A stretch of DNA of 13,741 bases from Eudoraea sp. Its GTDB lineage: Bacteria; Bacteroidota; Bacteroidia; Flavobacteriales; Flavobacteriaceae. Below are positions 1-7,460 of the stretch, piece by piece (positions within the stretch are counted from its first letter, which is position 1; the number at the start of each line of letters is the position of its first letter). Under the pieces are notes generated by a model. The model searched no databases. It saw nothing but the letters and a program-made list of their open reading frames with translations, and was not told where the DNA came from. A program made the translations under genes and the position numbers. Location: the NCBI GenBank assembly GCA_013042925.1, contig JABDPH010000454.1, forward strand, positions 1 to 13,741, given 5' to 3'.

Positions 1-1993
1 GTTGGGTAGTTGGGTTGGTGGCGATCGCGACGGTCATCCATTTGTCACGCCAGAGTTTACTGCCTCTACTCTGCGTTTACATCGTCAGGCCGCATTAAAG
101 ATGATACAAGATCAACTGTCTAACTTAGCATCAAAACTTAGTTTTTCTATTTACCAAAATGCGGTTCCTCAAACAGTATTAGATGATATTCAGGAACAAG
201 CCGAATTGTTTGGTGAAGATGGACAAAAAGCCTTAGATCGTAATCCTTCAGAACCTTTACGTCAATATGTAAATATACTCTTGTTACGATTGAAGCATAC
301 CATTGAAGATGATCGTATGCAAGGAGAAGCTGGATATTTCCGATCTGCAAATGATCTATTGACAGAACTCAAGAAATTGAGAGAGGTTCTAATCGATATT
401 GATGCAAAACGAATAGCGAAGCAGTGGCTGTTTCCAATAGAACGTTTAGTTCAATGTTTTGGCTTTCACCTGGCAAAGCTGGATATCAGGCAAAATAGTG
501 CTTACCATGAAGAAGCGATCAGTCAAATTTTAGCTGCTTCGGGTTATGAAGATTCAGATTATGCCAATTGGGAAGAAGACAAACGATTGTCTTTTATCAA
601 CAAGGAACTAAAGCGTAAACGTCCATTTTTGGTGGCGGGAATATCATGTGGGCCTGAAGCAGATAATGTTCTTGGCTATTTCCGTGAGGTGAAGACCTAC
701 GTTACTCAATATGGTACAGAAGGTATTGGTTCTATCATTGTGAGTATGACACGTAGTTTAAGCGATCTACTGTTGGTTTACTTATTTTTAAGAGAAGTAG
801 GCCTTCAAGATACGAACCTTCCTGTGGTTCCTCTATTAGAAACAATAGATGATCTTATTGCCGGACCTGAAATTCTATCGGCTTTCCTAAACCATCCTGT
901 TCTCCAAGAACAGCGCAAAGAATCACCATCTTTTTCACAAGAAGTAATGTTGGGATACAGCGATAGCAATAAGGATGGTGGGATATTAACCAGCCGTTGG
1001 AACATATACAAAACAGAGGAAAATCTCACAAAAGTAGGTGATGATCTTGGTGTAAAACTGTGTTTCTTTCACGGTCGTGGGGGAACTATTAGCCGCGGAG
1101 GTGGAAAGATTCATCGATTTCTGGATAGTATGCCTCCTGGTTCAATGAGTGGTCATATTAAAATGACCGTTCAAGGAGAGACCATTGCCAACCAATTTGC
1201 CAATAGGCTCACTGCAACCTATAACCTGGAGATGTTTGTTGCCGGTACTGCAAGGCAAGCCATGATCAATAGTAGCAAGACCAAAAATGAACAACTTTAT
1301 AATATCATGAATCGTTTGGTTGATCTGGCAAGAACAACCTATCGAAAATTGCTCGATCATCCTAATTTCATAGACTTCTACGCCAAAGCTACACCTATTG
1401 ATGTGTTGGAACAAAGTAAAATTGGGTCCAGGCCAGCTCGCAGAACGGGTCAACGAACCATAAGCGACCTTCGGTCTATACCATGGGTGTTTAGCTGGAG
1501 CCAATCCAGATTTAATATTAGTGGCTGGTTTGGAATAGGTACAGCTTTGGGAGAATTTCAAAAACAATATCCGAAAGATTTTGAGAAGCTGAAGCAATTA
1601 ACAAACGATTGGGCTTTCCTGAAATACAGCCTAATTCAAATTGAATCCAATCTATTGAATTCAGATACTGTAATCATGAATGCCTTTGCTGATCAGCTAG
1701 AGGACCCACAGACCAGGCAAGAGCTTATGGATCTGATCTTAACCGATTACCTGACCGGTCTTGAAAAAATTGAAGAATTAACTGAAGCTTCCGTGGAAGA
1801 GCGACGAATCTCGAAACTGGAAAACATCAAACTGAGAAAGGATGCCTTAAGAGTCCTCCATGAGATACAATTAGAATATCTCATAAAGTGGCGAAACCTG
1901 TTAGAGACAGATCCGAAGAAGGGCAATCATTATCTTTTGAAACTATTATTGCTTGTAAATGCATTATCTGGTGGGTTAAAAAGTACAGGATAA
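1..1993 (+). CDS. ppc: Phosphoenolpyruvate carboxylase, C-terminal part (5' truncated by window edge)
   Basis: Phosphoenolpyruvate carboxylase converts PEP and bicarbonate to oxaloacetate and phosphate in the cytoplasm, replenishing the TCA cycle. The reading frame is already open at base 2, and the TTG there is not a start: the first residues (GSWVGGDRDGHPFVT) match the internal GSW-GGDRDGNP motif, normally almost 300 residues into the enzyme. The N-terminal catalytic-His region therefore lies outside the window. Visible in order, numbered from the first codon: LDIRQ (160-164), SMTRSLSDLL (248-257), GYSDSNKDGG (318-327), the glycine-rich FHGRGG loop with its PEP-binding Arg (356-361), QGE (391-393), GSRPARR (475-481) and a C-terminus ending KSTG, where the family usually ends RNTG. 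The C-terminus is complete. Several motif residues differ from the E. coli type (SNKDGG for SGKDAG, ISRGGGK for VGRGGGP, KSTG for RNTG), fitting a divergent Bacteroidota subfamily. The family call is very safe. Confidence 0.96.
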   Translation, partial: LGSWVGGDRDGHPFVTPEFTASTLRLHRQAALKMIQDQLSNLASKLSFSIYQNAVPQTVLDDIQEQAELFGEDGQKALDRNPSEPLRQYVNILLLRLKHTIEDDRMQGEAGYFRSANDLLTELKKLREVLIDIDAKRIAKQWLFPIERLVQCFGFHLAKLDIRQNSAYHEEAISQILAASGYEDSDYANWEEDKRLSFINKELKRKRPFLVAGISCGPEADNVLGYFREVKTYVTQYGTEGIGSIIVSMTRSLSDLLLVYLFLREVGLQDTNLPVVPLLETIDDLIAGPEILSAFLNHPVLQEQRKESPSFSQEVMLGYSDSNKDGGILTSRWNIYKTEENLTKVGDDLGVKLCFFHGRGGTISRGGGKIHRFLDSMPPGSMSGHIKMTVQGETIANQFANRLTATYNLEMFVAGTARQAMINSSKTKNEQLYNIMNRLVDLARTTYRKLLDHPNFIDFYAKATPIDVLEQSKIGSRPARRTGQRTISDLRSIPWVFSWSQSRFNISGWFGIGTALGEFQKQYPKDFEKLKQLTNDWAFLKYSLIQIESNLLNSDTVIMNAFADQLEDPQTRQELMDLILTDYLTGLEKIEELTEASVEERRISKLENIKLRKDALRVLHEIQLEYLIKWRNLLETDPKKGNHYLLKLLLLVNALSGGLKSTG

Positions 1994-2091
1994 CCAAACA
2001 AAGACACACTGGTTTACAGAAAATTGACGAAAAAATCGTTGGAAATTAAAGCCTGCAGAGAACAAGGTATATAAGCCATTATCCTGATAGC

Positions 2092-2109
2092 TCCCTATAG
2101 TTATGGGGA
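2092..2109 (+). other. Short hairpin in the ppc/toxin-antitoxin spacer
   Basis: The sequence TCCCTATAGTTATGGGGA can fold into a stem of 7 pairs (one G-T) with a 4-base loop. It lies about 100 bases after the ppc stop. No T-run follows, so it is not a classical intrinsic terminator. It may slow transcription or mark the 3' end of the ppc transcript, but this is only an inference from the fold. Confidence 0.25.
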
Positions 2110-2164
2110 CGGGACGGTTCATATACGAGACCTTTAGAGTGCATTAGCTTAATTCCTTGAAATA

Positions 2165-2196
2165 TTTGTAAAATACGACAAATGTCGCTATATTTG
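2165..2196 (+). promoter_or_regulatory. Bacteroidota-type promoter of the toxin-antitoxin operon
   Basis: A TTTG box (2165-2168), a 20-base spacer and TATATTTG (2189-2196) match the Bacteroidota primary-sigma consensus TTTG-N19-21-TAnnTTTG exactly. Transcription should begin a few bases after 2196, roughly 2200-2204. This places the start about 10-14 bases ahead of the ATG at 2214 and excludes the in-frame GTG at 2196 as start codon, because its G is the last base of the -7 box. Confidence 0.7.
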
Positions 2197-2210
2197 TGAC
2201 AAATGTCGTA
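2174..2210 (+). promoter_or_regulatory. Tandem palindromic operator, probable antitoxin binding sites
   Basis: Two copies of GACAAATGTCG (2177-2187 and 2198-2208) lie exactly 21 bases apart, two turns of B-DNA. Each is the core of a palindrome: CGACA-AA-TGTCG in copy 1 and GACA-AA-TGTC in copy 2. The combined idealised site is TACGACAAATGTCGTA. Copy 1 fills the spacer between the -33 and -7 boxes; copy 2 covers the expected transcription start. This is the geometry expected for negative autoregulation by a dimeric HTH antitoxin. That the antitoxin binds here is inferred from position and symmetry. Confidence 0.6.
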
Positions 2211-2213
2211 GAA

Positions 2214-2672
2214 ATGATACCAAAACTTATTGATCCAAGTGATGAGCAGGATACAGTTTTTAAATGGCTGGATATCAAAAGAAAAACTCCCAGACCTACT
2301 AATAGCTCATTTGCATACATGAGGATAATTAAAGGAGGCCTGAAAAGTAAATCAATAAAATCTTTTATTAAGCACTCCAACCTAACTCAAAAACAGGTAT
2401 CCAGACTAATACATATTTCAGAAAGAACACTTCAAAGAAACGCTCCTGAAAAAGTAATCAATATTGGCATTTCGGAAAAATTGGTTGAACTGACCAGATT
2501 ATTTCACAAAGGAATTAAGGTTTTTAATGACAAAGAGAAGTTCAACACCTGGCTATTTCGTCCTAATAAGTCTCTTGAAGATCAAAAACCTATAGAGCTA
2601 ATAGAAACTAGTCTCGGAATTGATCTGGTCTTTGATGAATTACTAAAAATTGAGCATGGGGTCTTCTCATGA
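2214..2672 (+). CDS. Xre/MbcA/ParS-type antitoxin of a RES toxin-antitoxin pair
   Basis: This is the antitoxin of a type II Xre-RES module; it would neutralise the RES toxin by direct binding and repress the operon. From the ATG at 2214 the protein has 152 residues. Residues about 45-76 look like the Xre-like helix-turn-helix (LTQKQVSRLIHISERTLQR). Residues about 104-152 form the DUF2384 / MbcA-ParS toxin-binding domain, with the usual pattern W-L-x-x-PN...P-I-E-L-I-x-T-x-x-G...LLKIEHGVFS. A longer version from GTG 2196 is possible on paper, but that codon overlaps the promoter -7 box, so 2214 is preferred. No clear Shine-Dalgarno precedes it, as is common in Bacteroidota. The stop overlaps the toxin start as ATGA (2669-2672), giving translational coupling. 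Identification rests on domain pattern plus partner and is strong. Confidence 0.92.
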   Translation: MIPKLIDPSDEQDTVFKWLDIKRKTPRPTNSSFAYMRIIKGGLKSKSIKSFIKHSNLTQKQVSRLIHISERTLQRNAPEKVINIGISEKLVELTRLFHKGIKVFNDKEKFNTWLFRPNKSLEDQKPIELIETSLGIDLVFDELLKIEHGVFS

Positions 2673-3124
2673 TAGTATTCAGAATTGCCAAAGAGAAATG
2701 GATAACGGATTTATCCGGTATTGGAGCTAAATTATCCGGTGGCCGATGGAATCCAAAGGGACTGCCAATAATTTATTGCGCCTCTACTTCATCTCTGGCC
2801 ATCCTGGAGAAATTGGTAAATGTTGATTATGACTTACTCCCGGACGACTATTTTTTGGCAGAACTTGAAGTGCCGGATTCAAGTATAGTTAAAATTCCAA
2901 TAAAAGACTTACCCGGGGATTGGAATCAATTTCCAAGTCCCGACAAACTAAAAGAAATTGGTAAAGAATGGATCGAAAATGGCAAACATCTTATACTTCA
3001 AGTGCCAAGTGCAGTGAATCCAACAGAAGTGAACTACTTGCTAAATGTGCAACATCCGCTAATAAAGAAAATCAAAATAAAGAAAACTTACCCAATCTCA
3101 ATTGATGAGCGATTAACAAAATAA
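2669..3124 (+). CDS. RES-domain toxin (probable NAD+-degrading)
   Basis: RES-domain toxins resemble ADP-ribosyltransferases and deplete cellular NAD+ (shown for MbcT and for P. putida Res); this protein should do the same when freed from its antitoxin. The 151-residue protein has the family landmarks: VFRI at the N-terminus (R5), SGGRWNPKG (23-31, with R26), IYCAS (35-39, Y36), ILEKL (45-49, E47), PSAVNPTEVNYLLNVQHP (113-130, S114) and a C-terminal region ending DERL. The Arg, Tyr, Glu and Ser positions that build the active site are all kept, so the toxin looks intact rather than decayed. It starts inside the antitoxin stop codon. There is no membrane segment or signal peptide, so action is cytoplasmic. 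Confidence 0.93.
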   Translation: MIVFRIAKEKWITDLSGIGAKLSGGRWNPKGLPIIYCASTSSLAILEKLVNVDYDLLPDDYFLAELEVPDSSIVKIPIKDLPGDWNQFPSPDKLKEIGKEWIENGKHLILQVPSAVNPTEVNYLLNVQHPLIKKIKIKKTYPISIDERLTK

Positions 3125-3273
3125 TACGCACCCTAATAACGGTTATATCTCCCGCTGTGCGGTTAACCCAAAAAATCATTAACTTCCGGAATACTAAATT
3201 TTCGTGTTATAGGTACATAGGGTATTCATAGCGAAGGCCATACACGAGACAGTTCTATGCCATTGGAGAAAAT

Positions 3274-4185
3274 ATGAAAGGAATAGGAAATACACCGTTA
3301 ATAAAACTTCAGAAACTAACAGACTCTAATTCTGCTGATATTTATGTCAAATTCGAGGGTGCTAATCTCACAGGAAGTATGAAGGATAGGATGGCTCTTT
3401 CTATGATAGAAGGTGGCGAAAGAAGAGGTGAACTCCGAAAAGGAATGAAAGTCATAGAATATACAGGAGGGAGTACCGGGAGTTCATTGGCCATGGTATG
3501 TGCAAAAAAAGGCTACAAGGCACATTTTGTATCTTCAAATGGTTTTGCAAAAGAAAAATTACAAACAATACGGGCTTTTGGCGCAACTGTTGAAATCATA
3601 CATGCGGAGAATGGTATTTTAACAGCTGATGTAATCGATAGAATGATAGAAAGAGTTGGAGAATTGGCAAATGAACCTAATACGTTTTGGGTAAACCAGG
3701 TAAACAACATGGACAATAAATTGGGATACCATCCAATGGGAAATGAAATACTTGATGAACTGGGTACCGAAATTGATGAATTTGTTATGGCTGTAGGTGG
3801 TGGTGGCTGTATTTCCGGAAATTCTGAAGTACTTAAAAACAAAATTCCCAATTTGAAAACAATTGGAGTTGAGCCTTATAATGTCAGGAATATTTCTGGA
3901 GGAGACATAAGTGGAACGCATAAATTGGAAGGAATAGGCCTGTCGTTTATCCCATCTATTTTGAGAAAAGACTTAATAGATGAAGTGATATCGGTAACAG
4001 ATAAAAATGCGTATAAGACGGCAAATGATTTAGCTAAAAAAGAAGGTATTTTCGGAGGGGCAACATCGGGAGCCAATGTTTGGGCTGCATTACAAAGAGC
4101 CCGAATTATTGGTAAAGGAAAGAAAATAGTGACTGTTATTTGTGATACCGGAATTAAATACCTTCAGGGTGATTTATACGACTAA
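3274..4185 (+). CDS. Cysteine-synthase-family PLP-dependent enzyme
   Basis: This is a fold-type II pyridoxal-phosphate enzyme related to O-acetylserine sulfhydrylase (CysK) and cystathionine beta-synthase; the exact reaction cannot be read from sequence. In the 303-residue protein, GNTPLIKL (5-12) opens the family domain, K37 in GSMKDRM is the PLP-binding lysine, the loop TGGSTGSS (65-72) replaces the TSGNTG of CysK, GGGGCISG is the PLP-phosphate loop, GATSGAN lies near the C-terminus, and CDTG (290-293) stands where CysK has SSGERY. The N-terminus is short, beginning almost at the GNTPL motif. TTGGAG about 5 bases upstream of the ATG supports this start. No other sulfur-metabolism gene is nearby, so it is probably a single-gene unit. 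It belongs to a subfamily marked by EYTGGSTGSS, often annotated only as pyridoxal-phosphate-dependent enzyme. Confidence 0.9.
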   Translation: MKGIGNTPLIKLQKLTDSNSADIYVKFEGANLTGSMKDRMALSMIEGGERRGELRKGMKVIEYTGGSTGSSLAMVCAKKGYKAHFVSSNGFAKEKLQTIRAFGATVEIIHAENGILTADVIDRMIERVGELANEPNTFWVNQVNNMDNKLGYHPMGNEILDELGTEIDEFVMAVGGGGCISGNSEVLKNKIPNLKTIGVEPYNVRNISGGDISGTHKLEGIGLSFIPSILRKDLIDEVISVTDKNAYKTANDLAKKEGIFGGATSGANVWAALQRARIIGKGKKIVTVICDTGIKYLQGDLYD

Positions 4186-4323
4186 AAACAGCATAGGACA
4201 ATGTGTATAGTGCTTAACCATCCCGATGCGCATTATTCACGGAAAGTTAAACCCTAATAGCCTAAAAGAAACAGGCAAAGATTTTCTTTTGAAAACTCCA
4301 GGACAGGACGGCCGTTATTGAAT

Positions 4324-6366
4324 CTATTCAACAGGTAGATTCATTTTTTTCAAAAGTTTTAGATACCCCGGATGATGCTTTAATTGATCATAGGTTCTTC
4401 TTTGTGAGATATAAGGAAGATTAGGGTTATGAGATTCATATTCTTTTTCGAAAAGCGCTACGGCTTCATCATATTTTTTTAATCTTAAATACCTTCCTGC
4501 TTGACTTAGTTCATCCATATGGCCATCTTTTGCCCAGACCTCTTCATTGATACGAATTGCCTCTTTTATAACTGCCAACCAGCCCTGCTTTTGAAACACT
4601 TCCTCGAATGTTTCGGTTACCTCATACTCTTCCCATCGTGCAAAATTGATCTCTTTCCATACTTCAAATGCCTTATCATAGTCCCCAACGCATTCTAAAG
4701 CCGCAAGTAAATGAAACTTTACAAAGTAATGATCGGGCTCAATAGAAAGTGCTTTCTCAGCTTGGGTCATTGCATCTTCACATCTGCCGGCTTCATTTAA
4801 TACTTTTGCATAAAGCCCCAGGTTAAAAGGCCTTAAGGGATCTAGCTCTTTTGCTATTGCAGCTTGTTTCAAAGCTTCATCTGTCCGTCTCAGAATAGTC
4901 AATAAATGTGCATAAAACATCCTGCTATATGAGTTGTTGGGATTCAGTTCAATAGCTTTCAGAAAAGCGGCTTCTCCTTTTCCCCAGTCCCATTCACTCC
5001 AAACTGCAGTAACAGCAATTTTATGATATGCAAGGGAAGAGTTGGAATCCAATTTAAGGGTGATATTTAGATACTCATTTATCTTTGGAATAGCTATACT
5101 GGGTGATACAAAACCCATTTGCATTTGGTATTGTATTACACTTGCCATTCCGGCATATGGGGGAGCCCAATCCGGATCAATTTCTGTAGCCAGCTTGAAA
5201 TATTGAAACGCCTTTTGCAGGGAACTTTTGTTGATCTGATCGAGGTTAAACTGGCCCTTCAGATAAAGATCATAAGCGGTTGTATCAACCGTCCTGGATT
5301 CCGCTAATAAGATTTCTTCCTCAGGTGTCAGGCTGGCATTGGTTCTTTCCGAGATCTCTTTGGTTAAACTGTGGTATAAATTCAGAATTTCACTTTTATC
5401 CTCGTAATAATCCTGAACCCAGATCTGTTGTTCTTCGGGATATACTCTGGTTAATTTTGGTTGAACACAAATACTATCTCCCAAACAGTGAACAGCAACC
5501 TCCAAAATAGCACTCACATTAAGTTCCTCAGCAATTTCAGGTAATGATTTCCCGCTATCTGCATAGGCTCTGGAGGTAGTAGGAGAAATAACCCTCATTG
5601 CACTGATCCTCCCCAGATCTCCGATTAGCGACGAGTGCATCCCATTAACAAAGTAATCAAGATCATCTCTGCCCGTATAATTTTCAAAGGGAAGTACAAG
5701 CATAGATTGAAGCGTATTGGAGGTATTTTCATCCTTGGGCAGGAATTGATCCCCCCAAAGGGTAGCTATCAGGATTAAAAGGCCGATGATAATTCCAGCA
5801 ATACCCAACCAACTAATTTTCTTTTCCTTTTCGAGTTTTCCGGATATCTCGTTTTTGGCCGGTACCACCAAGCCCTCATTTGAAATGGCGTATATTCCCA
5901 AGGGCCGTTTTACATTTTTCAGTTTGAAGGCATCCAGGTAAGTGGTTTTTATGGTACTGCTATTTTTGATTTCATCAAATACTTTGTCAGAAATAAGCAC
6001 ACTGCCCGATACCGCCAGCGATTCTACTCTGGAAGCCACATTAACACAATCGCCAATTATATCCTCATCAGATATCACAATATCACCGGAATGTATACCA
6101 ATACGAACCGGAATGCATGGATCTTCCTGAAAAGCTCGTTGCATAGCAATCCCGCAATGTACCGCATCTACAGCACTTTCAAAGATACTTAGGGTACCAT
6201 CGCCATAATATTGAATGATTTCACCGTGGAATTTTTCGGTGTTCATTTTGAATATTTCCCGATGGGTTTTTCGAAAATACAGCGCTTGCTCCTCACTTTT
6301 CTGCATAAGGGCAGTATATCCTTCAATATCGGTAAACATGATGGCTGCAAGCCGTCTTTTAACCAT
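4324..6366 (-). CDS. Class III adenylate/guanylate cyclase with TolB-like domain and TPR repeats
   Basis: The 680-residue protein has three parts. Residues 5-160 are a class III nucleotide cyclase catalytic domain: FTDIEGY with metal ligand D13, YGDGTLSIF with metal ligand D56, GIHSGD (90-95) and GDCVNVASR (105-113) with N109 and R113. One membrane helix follows (about 184-204), so the cyclase faces the cytoplasm and the rest is probably periplasmic. Residues about 220-345 resemble the TolB/FlgO-like domain (SMLVLPFENYTGRDDLDYF). Residues about 365-610 contain TPR-type helices (for example AFQYFKLATEIDPDWAPPYA and AEKALSIEPDHYFVKFHLLA). The adenine-selecting lysine usually four residues before the GDG aspartate is Q52, while D102, the second base-contacting position, is kept; cAMP versus cGMP cannot be decided. 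The gene is convergent with the PLP enzyme and divergent from the methyltransferase. It probably couples an envelope signal or protein contact to second-messenger output. Confidence 0.92.
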   Translation of the reverse strand: MVKRRLAAIMFTDIEGYTALMQKSEEQALYFRKTHREIFKMNTEKFHGEIIQYYGDGTLSIFESAVDAVHCGIAMQRAFQEDPCIPVRIGIHSGDIVISDEDIIGDCVNVASRVESLAVSGSVLISDKVFDEIKNSSTIKTTYLDAFKLKNVKRPLGIYAISNEGLVVPAKNEISGKLEKEKKISWLGIAGIIIGLLILIATLWGDQFLPKDENTSNTLQSMLVLPFENYTGRDDLDYFVNGMHSSLIGDLGRISAMRVISPTTSRAYADSGKSLPEIAEELNVSAILEVAVHCLGDSICVQPKLTRVYPEEQQIWVQDYYEDKSEILNLYHSLTKEISERTNASLTPEEEILLAESRTVDTTAYDLYLKGQFNLDQINKSSLQKAFQYFKLATEIDPDWAPPYAGMASVIQYQMQMGFVSPSIAIPKINEYLNITLKLDSNSSLAYHKIAVTAVWSEWDWGKGEAAFLKAIELNPNNSYSRMFYAHLLTILRRTDEALKQAAIAKELDPLRPFNLGLYAKVLNEAGRCEDAMTQAEKALSIEPDHYFVKFHLLAALECVGDYDKAFEVWKEINFARWEEYEVTETFEEVFQKQGWLAVIKEAIRINEEVWAKDGHMDELSQAGRYLRLKKYDEAVALFEKEYESHNPNLPYISQRRTYDQLKHHPGYLKLLKKMNLPVE

Positions 6367-6647
6367 AATAGCGTTTACGTTTGATTATTCATGTCGCTCT
6401 GGTACCTTCCAAATTTTCCGTAACTAGGTACAACTCTTTTGGCTAACATACAATGATAGAAATCACTATGTTTCAATTTGCACGGGAAATATTTTATTTC
6501 AGGATAAATAAGTAAAGTCCAAAAATGCCCTAAGATTACTGTACTTTTAAAGAATACTTTTTTAATAATTATTAGTAAAAGTGTTGTATTCAATTTTCTT
6601 TTTCACCCCAGAAAGGTACTATAGCGTTTAAAGTATAATCAGCTAAT
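6367..6647. other. Divergent intergenic region with AT-rich inverted repeat
   Basis: This 281-base spacer separates the starts of the cyclase and methyltransferase genes and must hold both promoters. No exact TAnnTTTG box was found on either strand. The clearest structure is at 6557-6581: a perfect 12-base palindrome TAATAATTATTA (6563-6574) flanked by CTTTT and AAAAG arms. It could be a regulatory binding site or an AT-rich hairpin; no T-run placement makes it a convincing terminator. Small open frames in this stretch show no protein-like features. Confidence 0.35.
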
Positions 6648-7376
6648 ATGAGTGAAAAATATGATGAAGTCATAGCAAGCCATTATTCTGCTTACAGGCC
6701 TCCTCTTCATAAAATGATTTTAAACAAAGTTATTTCCATAAATGAAAAATTTGGAAATGGTTTAGATATTGGTTGTGGCACGGGCTGTTCGGCAATAGCA
6801 TTGGCCAAATATTGTTCAAATGTTTATGGTATTGAACCCAGTAAATCCATGTTAAAAGAAGCAATTTCACATGAGAACATTACATATCTTCAAGGTTCCG
6901 GAGATTCTCTGCCCGTACCAGATAATTCAATAAATATCGTCACGTTTGCCGGTTCTTTGTTTTATGCAAAATCAGTTGAACTGATAAAAGAGCTTAGAAG
7001 GGTCTGTTTAGATAAATCAGTAATTATTATTTATGATTTTAAGGTTTTGCTTGATGATGTTTTAAACCATTTTAACATTGTTCGAAGCAATACAATTTCT
7101 GATTATGATTATGAAGTGAATTTTAATGATAATGCCCATTTTACCAACATTATCGTTCACAAAGAACAAATTAATCTTACTATTGAAGCAGAGAACTTAG
7201 CACATATAATGTTAGGAGATTCTAATATTTATAACGTATTTGTCAAAAAATATAATGTTGCAGATCCATTTCAATTACTGGTCAAAGAATTAAAAACAGT
7301 AAATCCGGAGTGGACTTTAAAAGTAAATATCTATTTTTCAAAATATCAAATAGATATAAGGGAGAACAAGCCTTAA
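6648..7376 (+). CDS. Class I SAM-dependent methyltransferase
   Basis: The 242-residue cytoplasmic protein carries the Rossmann-like methyltransferase core of the Methyltransf_11 type. Motif I is LDIGCGTG (39-46), which binds S-adenosylmethionine. The acidic residue ending strand 2 is in YGIEPS. Motif IV is in the region SINIVTFAGSLFY, followed by a short helix with ELRRVC and a strand (SVIIIYDF). N-terminal YDEVIASHYSAYRPP resembles the start of small-molecule methyltransferases that act on free substrates. The substrate cannot be deduced. The gene stands alone: 281 bases from the divergent cyclase and 170 bases from the next gene. It is visibly richer in A+T than its neighbours, which could reflect acquisition from elsewhere. 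No Shine-Dalgarno is evident before the ATG. Confidence 0.85.
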   Translation: MSEKYDEVIASHYSAYRPPLHKMILNKVISINEKFGNGLDIGCGTGCSAIALAKYCSNVYGIEPSKSMLKEAISHENITYLQGSGDSLPVPDNSINIVTFAGSLFYAKSVELIKELRRVCLDKSVIIIYDFKVLLDDVLNHFNIVRSNTISDYDYEVNFNDNAHFTNIIVHKEQINLTIEAENLAHIMLGDSNIYNVFVKKYNVADPFQLLVKELKTVNPEWTLKVNIYFSKYQIDIRENKP

Positions 7377-7419
7377 AAATAATTCTGAAATTTTCCTACC
7401 TTTAATTTTAACTGATTCC

Positions 7420-7435
7420 TTCGGATTAATCCGAA
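7420..7435. repeat. Perfect 16-base palindrome
   Basis: TTCGGATTAATCCGAA is its own reverse complement. Outside it, TTCC on the left and GGGAA on the right (after a 2-base bulge) can extend the stem. It lies 44 bases after the methyltransferase stop and about 110 bases before the first DUF6090 gene. No T-run follows on the plus strand. It may be a transcription-factor site or a weak terminator hairpin. Confidence 0.5.
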
Positions 7436-7460
7436 TCGGGAAATACAAAATACCGTTAGG

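Noticed and set aside
1..4. TTG at base 2 as the true start of ppc
   Set aside because: The first residues are an internal family motif (GSW-GGDRDG), so the gene simply runs in from outside the window.
1142..1597. Minus-strand open frame of 151 residues inside ppc
   Set aside because: It lies wholly within a well-conserved PEP carboxylase coding region and shows no domain or compositional sign of a protein.
2196..2213. GTG start giving the antitoxin six extra residues
   Set aside because: The GTG overlaps the -7 box of a consensus promoter and lies at or before the expected transcript start.
4212..4252. attC-like pair GCTTAAC ... GTTAAAC, as in integron cassette recombination sites
   Set aside because: The core motifs fit RYYYAAC/GTTRRRY, but the interval is only 41 bases, has no inner complementary L boxes, and no integrase or further attC sites are in view.
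6375..6593. Minus-strand open frame of 72 residues upstream of the cyclase
   Set aside because: No recognisable motif and poor composition; it covers the region that must hold the cyclase promoter.
7420..7440. Intrinsic terminator for the methyltransferase
   Set aside because: The palindrome makes a stem, but no T-run follows it on the plus strand, nor a clear one on the minus strand.
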